In this document: positions 57,268-64,000 of the stretch, one piece after another | How positions within the stretch are numbered: position 1 is the stretch's first letter | How the letters are laid out: every line of letters starts with the position of its first letter | DNA from: Pseudovirgaria hyperparasitica | Taxonomy: Eukaryota > Ascomycota > Dothideomycetes > Acrospermales > Acrospermaceae | Length of the DNA stretch: 64,000 bases | Assembly (NCBI RefSeq): GCF_010093815.1 | Contig: NW_022985559.1 | Span: 1,315,117-1,379,116 of the forward strand | Direction of reading: 5' to 3' | The notes under the pieces: generated by a model | Told to the model about the DNA's origin: nothing | The model's database searches: none | What the model saw: the letters and a program-made list of their open reading frames with translations, nothing else | Position numbers and translations under genes: made by a program

Positions 57268-60246
57268 ATGGAGGATCGCCGCCAGCACCAACTTTCCGAA
57301 CCGAAAGCCCACTCGGTAGCATCCAGGCGCGAAGCCACCATGGAATCCCTGCCCCTGCCATCTACGAGGCCGGCGTCGCAGGCTCAAGACCAGAAGACTT
57401 CGCAAGAACAGCATCCCCAAGGTCATGTACGATCACCCTCACAAGCTTCTGTATCCCAGAAGGGTGCAAACTCACGACAGATATCTTTACAGTCGCCACG
57501 AGAACGTTCTCAGCCGTATCCAGCGGCACCTCCGCGTCCGCATCCAATGTCCAGCAGCGATATACAACAGTATGATGAAGCATATCACTCTCCTCATCAA
57601 CGTTATCGGGAAGTACCACTGTCAAACGGGCATCAACAAAGTAATGGACTACCCGTAGGACAAGCATGTCCAGTAACCCAAAATCAGTATGCTATTCTCA
57701 TGGATGCCAACAACCGAATTCAGAGTCAGACCAACATGAACATGGCTGCATTAGATCAACAGCGTAGAGACGTGCAAAAGTTGCAGAGGCAGCAAGAAAA
57801 CTGGTCTCACGACGTGCAACGCATAGACGCAGCCATCTCTAGGTTTGCTGAAGAATTTCGCATTATGCAGGAAGTGCTCGATCAAACACGAGCTGAATTG
57901 CGTCATAGACCCATACACGCTCCGGCAGCGGTAACATCAGCACCGGCAACGTCACTAGATGCTACCACCATCGAGCTGTTCGCGAGAAGTCTAGAGCAGA
58001 TGAGGCCCAAACTGGGCGAAATTGAGGATATGAAGATTCAGATGCAGATCATGAAGGAACGAGTCGCGCGGTTGGACAAATCTGCATCAGCAGGACTACC
58101 ACCGAAGCCCGAACCCCTGGCACATAGTGCTTCTTCACCACAGTACGTTCCAGCTCGTGAAGCTGTTGGTCATGGGCTAGCAAGAGATGTCTACCACCCC
58201 GTACAGCCCATTCCTAGAGTACACACACCAGGCTCCAGACCTGAGGTTCGCCAGGAATCTCGTCCAATACCAAGTTCAGCTCCAGCACCTACAGGCCCTT
58301 CTCGCGACTCTCCACGCTCCCATAATCTGTTGCCACACCAGCAGCAGCATTCACAATCCCATCACCAACATCAGCCACGAGAAAACAACCGCGAGCAACC
58401 TCATTCGCGTGTGTATTCACATTCCAACCAACACTCTCAATCCAGCTCACATCCGCATCCAAATGGTCATGCCCACCCACACTCGCACTCAAATCAACCT
58501 CATCAGCAAGCGCAGCCCACATCACAGCATACATCTCAGGCAGCTCACCCACTGCACCGGTCACAGTCAGCACATAGCCATAGCCATCTACAGCCATCAA
58601 CGCGACAGTCGATGCATGGACAAGCGCACACACAAGCAACAGTCGTACCAGCCCCGCAGGCTCCATCATCTCATCACCATACTGAATCAACACATATACA
58701 TAATCGTCCACCACCCCCAACATCACAGACGCAGCTCCACACACATGTACAATCGCATTCGCAGCTGTCCCCCCAGTCAGGTCCTCGTGAACATGTCCCA
58801 TTGCTTCCACCGATGCAATCACATGAACGAGTGGGTCCACCACCACAATCTACTAATCACGAGCAATCACAATCACAACCACATCCTCCCCAACTTCAAG
58901 CTCACGGTTATGGTCATGTTTCGAGTGCCGAGCCGCTACGCAGAACTGAGTCCGAAAATTCACGATCTGTGGGAAGTCAAGCTGCCCAAGCAAGTGGATG
59001 GGTCACCGTAAATCCTAGCGCAAAGCGGGGTCTTTCAACTGGATCTGAAGGGCGTACAGAGTTCCCAGGTCATAGCCACTCACCAAAACGACCAAAGCTA
59101 GCTACCCTGGAGCCACGCAGTGAAAGCCGCGAATCTCGCTCTCATGGTCACTTTGACAGAATGGAAGGAGATCAATCAGGTATGCGGGGTCATGCACATA
59201 ATTCATATGGAGAATCTACGCCAGCCCGTTTCATCGCATATCAGTCCACACAAGAGCATCCCGGAGAAGATCGATGGCGACCAGACTCACATCGGACTGC
59301 GCTTCCCGAACACGACATGCATGCGGGCTTTAGACGTGGCGGAGGGCGTGGACGAGGTCGGAAGAGTCTTCCATCTGAATTCAACACACCTGGTCATCAA
59401 TGGGAAAACATTGAAGGGCCGGGTGGCCCAGTTGGGCCTTTCGGATACTACAACAGCGTATCACCAGACACCAAGAGTACTGCTTTGTCCGTGCGTCGTG
59501 ACTCCAATGGCAATGTCATACCGGTAGCAGGCCACGTATCCATGGATGCTTCGCGAATGCAGGACCCGTACGCACACACGAAAAAGACAAGGACCAAGCC
59601 TGTTCGCAACTCTGACGGCATACTTATTCGCAAAGATGGCAGGCCAGACATGCGATCACAAAGCAGTGCGGCGAACTTGCGTAAAGTTCATGCCAGAAAG
59701 GAACAGGAGAGGGCCGAAGAATCTGTAGGAGATTCTCCCCCTTCAGGTCTGGCGTACAATACGACGCACACACCGGGTTCACCAAGCCCGATGCCCGCGT
59801 CAGAAGGAGTGGATCCCCACGCCCATGAGCGGCACTCTCAGATAATGGAAAAAGTGTTCCCCAACGGTCACAGAGGAAGCAGTCAAGGTGCCGACAGGTA
59901 CTTCCAGCAAAATGGATCACCTCATAAACTTACCAGTGTAAACGGCGTGAAAGCAGAACCTAGTGCCAGTGAGACAGCAAGCCCACCTCGACCAATTGAC
60001 GCTAAATCGCCTGCGAGACAGCTGGCAGAGATCTGTGAGGACGAACAAGATACATCAAGGAACAATGCCTCAGCAAAGAGTGCAGAGTCTTCCCAGGAGC
60101 GCGAACAGGATAAGACTGTATCAGGCGACGGACCGCTCCCAGTAACGCCAGAAAAAGTTTCAGATGAACCGCCGGCATCTCTGCCAACCCCTATTGCGGA
60201 GCCTATGATGAGCAGCGAGCCTCTAGAAGTCGCCGCATCGGCTTAG
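57268..60246 (+). CDS. 992-aa His/Gln/Ser-rich low-complexity protein, probably nuclear
   Basis: One long exon encoding 992 aa. Layout: residues 1-135 polar and disordered; about 141-212 a Gln-rich predicted coiled coil (RRDVQKLQRQQENW and ISRFAEEFRIMQEVLDQTRA); about 255-275 a second short helical block (IEDMKIQMQIMKERVARLD); about 340-560 extremely rich in His, Ser, Gln and Pro; an RGG-like patch RRGGGRGRGRKS near 690; and a basic block near 772-800, KKTRTKPVRNSDGILIRKDG followed by RPDMRSQSSAANLRKVHARK, which has the look of a conserved domain. The rest is acidic and disordered. No enzyme or membrane motif. The RGG patch and basic block suggest nucleic-acid or chromatin binding; this is inference. 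Out-of-frame readings of the His-rich stretch produce long false frames. ATG context at 57268 is reasonable and the frame is open from there. Confidence 0.85.
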   Translation: MEDRRQHQLSEPKAHSVASRREATMESLPLPSTRPASQAQDQKTSQEQHPQGHVRSPSQASVSQKGANSRQISLQSPRERSQPYPAAPPRPHPMSSSDIQQYDEAYHSPHQRYREVPLSNGHQQSNGLPVGQACPVTQNQYAILMDANNRIQSQTNMNMAALDQQRRDVQKLQRQQENWSHDVQRIDAAISRFAEEFRIMQEVLDQTRAELRHRPIHAPAAVTSAPATSLDATTIELFARSLEQMRPKLGEIEDMKIQMQIMKERVARLDKSASAGLPPKPEPLAHSASSPQYVPAREAVGHGLARDVYHPVQPIPRVHTPGSRPEVRQESRPIPSSAPAPTGPSRDSPRSHNLLPHQQQHSQSHHQHQPRENNREQPHSRVYSHSNQHSQSSSHPHPNGHAHPHSHSNQPHQQAQPTSQHTSQAAHPLHRSQSAHSHSHLQPSTRQSMHGQAHTQATVVPAPQAPSSHHHTESTHIHNRPPPPTSQTQLHTHVQSHSQLSPQSGPREHVPLLPPMQSHERVGPPPQSTNHEQSQSQPHPPQLQAHGYGHVSSAEPLRRTESENSRSVGSQAAQASGWVTVNPSAKRGLSTGSEGRTEFPGHSHSPKRPKLATLEPRSESRESRSHGHFDRMEGDQSGMRGHAHNSYGESTPARFIAYQSTQEHPGEDRWRPDSHRTALPEHDMHAGFRRGGGRGRGRKSLPSEFNTPGHQWENIEGPGGPVGPFGYYNSVSPDTKSTALSVRRDSNGNVIPVAGHVSMDASRMQDPYAHTKKTRTKPVRNSDGILIRKDGRPDMRSQSSAANLRKVHARKEQERAEESVGDSPPSGLAYNTTHTPGSPSPMPASEGVDPHAHERHSQIMEKVFPNGHRGSSQGADRYFQQNGSPHKLTSVNGVKAEPSASETASPPRPIDAKSPARQLAEICEDEQDTSRNNASAKSAESSQEREQDKTVSGDGPLPVTPEKVSDEPPASLPTPIAEPMMSSEPLEVAASA

Positions 60247-60668
60247 CACCACCGCTCAGCGCTGTATAGTTTCCTTGGTTGAATTTTGTATTTTTTACCC
60301 TGGTTTAGTAGCGGTTTCCCACGAAGCATAATATACCCCCGGCGTACTGGATATTGTATCTGTTATATATATCCTTGTCGCACTTTCGATGGACAGCGAG
60401 GCAGTAAAATTCTTTTAAGCTAGATGCTATGAGGCACGAGGGTATATAAATCAATTGGGGAGAACTTCTTGGACATCTTCAAGATTCGAAGTCTGAAGCG
60501 CAAATATCTAGACAACCTGAGGCAAATAGATAGACTGGTTATGACGTTGTTTTGCATTGCGCTACCAAGACGTGCTGAGAACTTCGCAACCTCAATAGTT
60601 TGAACTCATCTCATACATTGCTGCGACCTACATACACCCATCAGACTATCTTCTTTGAAATTATCGCC
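60247..60668. other. Intergenic, 3' flank of the His/Gln-rich gene and JAC1 promoter
   Basis: 422 bases, moderately AT-rich, with no coding signal. Confidence 0.5.
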
Positions 60669-61406
60669 ATGCGCGTCAGTTCACGGGCCGCGCTTTGCTG
60701 GCTTCGCACAGCCGTAGACTCTGAACTTGTCGGCTCGCGTGCTCTTGTGCAAAGGCGTCCACAGCGAGACACATGCACCAGCCGTCTCTCTTGTCAGATA
60801 TATTCTCGACTATGTTACAAGAGGCTTTATAGCACTAGTTCGCCTCAGCGGGAGGATACGCGCAACGTTCCTCAAACACATTACGACTTCTTCCCTACTG
60901 CCATCCCGACTGGACCTCCGCCGACAGGCCCCTTCGCGGTCGATCTACGTGCGCTCCGCAGAGAGTTCCTCCAGCTACAAGCAAAGGCGCATCCAGACCT
61001 CGCGCCACCAGAACGAAAGCGACAAGCTGAAGCCCTGTCCTCGCGAATAAATGAGGCATACAAGACCCTAAAGAACCCGCTTCTACGCGCACAATACATA
61101 CTCGCAGAACGCGGCATTGAAGTTGCAGAGGACGCCGGGGCTGAGGCAGTGGGGCAAGATACACTACTGGAGGTGCTTGAGGCAAGGGAGGAGATTGAAG
61201 AGGCAGAGAAAGACGATCAAGTGCTCGCGCTGAGGAAGGTCAATCAGGGTAGGATCGAGGCTAGTGAAGAGGCTATAGCTGCTGCGTGTAGCAAACAAGA
61301 CTGGGACGGTGTTAGGAAGGAGAGTATCAAGTTGCGATATTGGACAAATATCAGAGAGGCGCTGGACAATTGGCAGCCGGGGAAGCCAGTTGTTGTGCAG
61401 CATTGA
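60669..61406 (+). CDS. JAC1: Mitochondrial J-protein co-chaperone Jac1 (HscB)
   Basis: Matrix co-chaperone that binds the Isu scaffold and stimulates the Hsp70 Ssq1 to release newly made Fe-S clusters. Single exon, 245 aa. The N terminus (MRVSSRAALCWLRTAVDS) is Arg-rich and amphipathic, a mitochondrial presequence. The J domain starts HYDFFPTAIPTGPP, typical of HscB rather than general DnaJ, with the essential HPD at residues 108-110 (AKAHPDLAPP) and SSRINEAYKTLKNPLLRAQY. The C-terminal HscB domain is a three-helix bundle with LLEVLEAREEIEEAE and KLRYWTNIREALDNW, the Isu-binding face. The start is the ATG at 60669. Together with CIA2 it puts an early and a late Fe-S assembly gene in the same window; linkage may be chance. 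Confidence 0.93.
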   Translation: MRVSSRAALCWLRTAVDSELVGSRALVQRRPQRDTCTSRLSCQIYSRLCYKRLYSTSSPQREDTRNVPQTHYDFFPTAIPTGPPPTGPFAVDLRALRREFLQLQAKAHPDLAPPERKRQAEALSSRINEAYKTLKNPLLRAQYILAERGIEVAEDAGAEAVGQDTLLEVLEAREEIEEAEKDDQVLALRKVNQGRIEASEEAIAAACSKQDWDGVRKESIKLRYWTNIREALDNWQPGKPVVVQH

Positions 61407-61707
61407 GACGATGGTGTTTGGGGACAATCAAGACACTGCTAGTAATACATGAGACCTGCGAATTATGAAGGACCTATAGGTACTGCATCTCAACAGCTAT
61501 ATCGCGTTTGTGGTGCGTGCTGTGTTATTTCCTTGGTGGGTTAATGGTCTAGTGGACGTGATCGTAATTCTTACTTAGCGGTCCCACAGCGGCAACTTGC
61601 TTAAGTGCAACTGCCATCTGGCTTCAAGCTCTGACATTTATGCGCGTCTTTGACTACAACTTCACATCCTATATATCTTGTTCCACAGCCGTCTCGCTCA
61701 TGGCATA
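61407..61707. promoter_or_regulatory. Intergenic JAC1 / YOS9 with TATA-like site
   Basis: 301 bases with the JAC1 3' flank and the YOS9 promoter. A CTATATATC lies at about 61669-61677, roughly 35 bases upstream of the YOS9 start. Confidence 0.5.
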
Positions 61708-63279
61708 ATGAAGACGGGTCTCTGGGCGCTACCCGCTGTTCTCAAGCTGGTTCTCGCCGGCCAACACGCCTTCAGTGTGCAGGATGATCTATTAGCATTC
61801 CCACAGGTACGTCATAAACCACGGAGCGCGAACACGCGCCCAACGTCAAATGATGCACTCTTACCAACAAAAATCGCTGTTTCAAATACATGGAGCTAGG
61901 CTAACACCTTTCAGTACCGAATCAAGTTTCCCGATCGCTACGTTGCAGAAAGTCAGGCGGCATTGCATCTCTCATCCGCCGCAGACACTACGGATACTTC
62001 TGCCGACTCGCGAGACACGCAAATACTATCGCGTGACAAACAAGCGGATGATGGAGACTTCACATACAATGACGAGTCCTCTGACAGCCCAGCGACGCAT
62101 GAGCTTCTGAAGCTTGAAGGCCAGGACTTCTTATGTCGAATCCCTACCGTAGCTCCACCGGCTCAATTGAACGAGACTGAGTCGCGAGCATCGGCAGAGG
62201 AGGAAGCGAACGAGCTGGCACGCGCGAACGATCGTGGCTGGGAGTTACTACAAGGGATGCAAGGTGACTGCATATACCACATGAGTGGGTGGTGGAGCTA
62301 CAGTTTCTGCTACAATAAAGAGATAAAGCAGTTCCACCATCTACCTCCAAGCAAGGGAATACCTTTATATCCACCGACAGAGGACCCAAGTGTACACAGC
62401 TATGTGCTAGGAAGATTTCCCCAAAAAGGAGGCACGGAGAAGCGAGCACAGGTGGACGACATTAAGGATGAGCCAAGCGAAGAGAAAAGCCTTACGCGGC
62501 TAGAGACGAAAGGGGAGAGCAGGTATATGGTTCAAAGGTTAGGAGACGGGACAGAATGTGATCTCACGGGTAAAGAGAGAAGAATCGAAGTGCAGGTCTG
62601 TCATTTCTCAACTCACCTCTTGCTGTCGTAGGGACATTACTAAATTCGAGCATAGTTCCATTGTCATCCAAGCGCATCCGACCGCATTGGCATGATCAAG
62701 GAAGTTAGCACCTGTTCATACCTGATGGTCATCCAAACGCCACGTCTGTGTAATGATGTCGCATTTCTTCCCCCTCAAAAAGACAAGCCCAATACTATCT
62801 CGTGCGAAATCATTGTTCCAGATGATGGCCTTAGCGAACTCACCTCTAGACTCGAGCAAGTCAATGAGGTCTCCAAGGAGATGACTGCTGCTGCATCTAA
62901 GCCTACAGTGCCTCTCCGCCCGGTCATCGGCGGTATCCCTGTTGGCGCGCAACATCTTGTGGGCAAGTCCGGCCGAGAAATCGAGAAAGGTGTTGTTGTA
63001 GGCGGTGGGAAGGAGTTTCTGCTTGGAACCCTCGCTGCAAGTGATGGATTCATGATGAGTGAACGCGAGATGCGGCAGTATGAGATTCGTGTCAAAGAGA
63101 TTGAGAAGGCGAAGCGCGACCTAAGTAGGCTAGCAAAGGGACAGGTCTGGAGGCTAGACCTTGTCGATACTCCTCGAGGAAGAGAGTTCAGGGGAATCAT
63201 TGAAACCGCAGATGTCAAGGAAGATGAAGATGCAGATGGGCAGGAAGGTAGTGAGGAAGTGTATAAGGAGGACTTATAG
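61708..63279 (+). CDS. YOS9: ER-associated degradation lectin Yos9 (OS-9)
   Basis: Luminal ER lectin that reads trimmed N-glycans on misfolded glycoproteins and hands them to the Hrd1 ubiquitin ligase complex. Three exons: 61708-61806, 61915-62595 and 62656-63279, giving 467 aa. A signal peptide (MKTGLWALPAVLKLVLAG) is followed by SVQDDLLAFPQYRIKFPDRY, restored by the first splice and typical of the family. The MRH (mannose-6-phosphate receptor homology) domain spans GDCIYHMSGWWSYSFCYNKE, with the double Trp of the glycan site, to FHCHPSASDRI and CSYLMVIQTPRLC; the cysteines form its disulfides. The C-terminal third is a mixed helical region, and the protein ends VYKEDL, a KDEL/HDEL-like retention signal. 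The donor of intron 2 is GTCTGT. Length is normal. Confidence 0.94.
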
Positions 63280-64000
63280 GCATGTGCATATACATCCTTA
63301 CGACCTTTATTCGCGAGATGTGAATGTAGAAATGCTCACGATAGCATCGCTCATCGTCCTCTGCTCGATGCGTACGCTGCTCGCTGCTTGATTACTAGCA
63401 GCTCAGACACCAATCCATCCAATGCCCTAACTCCACTCGCGAAGTCAATCACTGCTGCTCTACACCGAGTCCTCTGCTCCTCTATCGCACAGTCCTCCAA
63501 CCCCCTATCAGCCCCGCCTCGAGACCACACTCCTAATCCTTTATTTACTACGCCGCACTCTTCCACTTGACCACATGTCCCACCAGGTCACGCGCCCATC
63601 GATCCATTTCCCTCAAACGCTCTCGAGTCAAGCCCCCAGTGAAACCTTCCCTTTCAAGCATACGGAATCTCTCATCACTACTGCGCAGCGAGTTACGGCA
63701 CTGGCACTCTTAGCTTGGCCAACCTCGCGCTTCCAAGAAGCGCCTGCCGCGCGCATCTTGGCTGGATTGGGAGTTGGAGTGGGAGGGAGAGTCATGTGTG
63801 ATTGTGATGAAATGCTGGGATCCCCCTTGCTTCGCAGTCTGTCTTATCCTGGCGATAACGATATCCTTTGAGAACATACATCCTGGCGGGTTCTAGCGCG
63901 ATCCTGATCCTCGCGGGAAGCCGGTGATGAGGAAGGACCCGAGAGTGCGGCGTAGGGTAACGATTTTGTGGGTTACGATCGCGTCCTGGTGGACGGGTGG
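63280..64000. other. Right edge, no supported gene; possible partial gene
   Basis: A plus-strand frame at 63575-63871 (98 aa) and a second piece from about 63,898 to the edge, read after an acceptor-like GGGTTCTAG (RDPDPRGKPVMRKDPRVRRR then a hydrophobic ILWVTIASWW), could be exons of a gene running off the window. The minus strand is also open in parts. I cannot choose between them. Confidence 0.25.

Noticed and set aside
58187-59011. 274-aa plus-strand frame inside the His/Gln-rich gene, and a 185-aa minus frame
   Set aside because: Out-of-frame readings of the CAN-rich repeat region; the 992-aa frame explains the sequence better.
63575-63871. 98-aa frame at the right edge as a definite gene
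   Set aside because: No recognised motif, and the continuation beyond the window is unknown; kept only as a possibility.

Overview
This is a 64 kb stretch of a filamentous ascomycete nuclear genome (Pezizomycotina; a dothideomycete is my guess and is inference only). The evidence is many short introns of about 45 to 60 nt with GTRNGT donors, CTRAY branch points a few bases before YAG acceptors, Zn(II)2Cys6 regulators, fungal GH16 and GH30 hydrolases, and intact single-copy eukaryotic housekeeping genes. No tRNA, rRNA, CRISPR or intact transposon was recognised by eye. Exon coordinates were worked out by joining frames at splice sites; for nearly every gene the summed exon length is a multiple of three and the joined protein matches its family.

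Left part (1-34,957), mostly core genes: ATP synthase alpha ATP1 (minus, cut by the left edge), an MPO1/DUF962 ER dioxygenase (minus), RNA polymerase II subunit RPB7 (plus, with an 11-nt exon), a vacuolar dipeptidyl aminopeptidase (plus), a small hydrophilic protein (minus), TFIID subunit TAF3-like (minus) divergent from splicing helicase PRP16 (plus), a 3.3 kb gap, the cytosolic Fe-S assembly factor CIA2 (minus), a long repeat-rich leader and an 851-aa Zn2Cys6 regulator (plus), a secreted GH16 glucanase (minus), and the U5 GTPase SNU114 (minus) divergent from thiolase ERG10 (plus).

Middle part (34,958-45,929), more accessory: a coding-like but unresolved minus-strand stretch, a secreted GH30 glycosidase, actin capping protein beta CAP2, then a compact trio of a stand-alone thioesterase (minus), a Zn2Cys6 regulator (plus, divergent from it) and an SDR-fold protein with an altered catalytic motif (minus), followed by an F-box-like/2EXR protein. 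The trio looks like a small orphan metabolic locus without a backbone synthase.

A 9.7 kb gene desert (45,930-55,626), with a strongly AT-rich patch near 46.5-46.9 kb, follows. Right part (55,627-64,000): a Ser-rich CxxC protein with unresolved 3' exons, a 992-aa His/Gln/Ser-rich protein, the mitochondrial Fe-S co-chaperone JAC1, and the ER lectin YOS9 ending in a KDEL-like signal. The last 720 bases have no gene I can support.

Themes: transcription and splicing (RPB7, TAF3, PRP16, SNU114), Fe-S assembly (CIA2 and JAC1), secretory-pathway proteins (aminopeptidase, GH16, GH30, YOS9) and one possible metabolic mini-cluster. The most interesting points are that orphan trio beside the desert, the SDR without its Tyr-Lys pair, the microexon, the abrupt codon-use shift inside PRP16 and the long leader of the 851-aa regulator.
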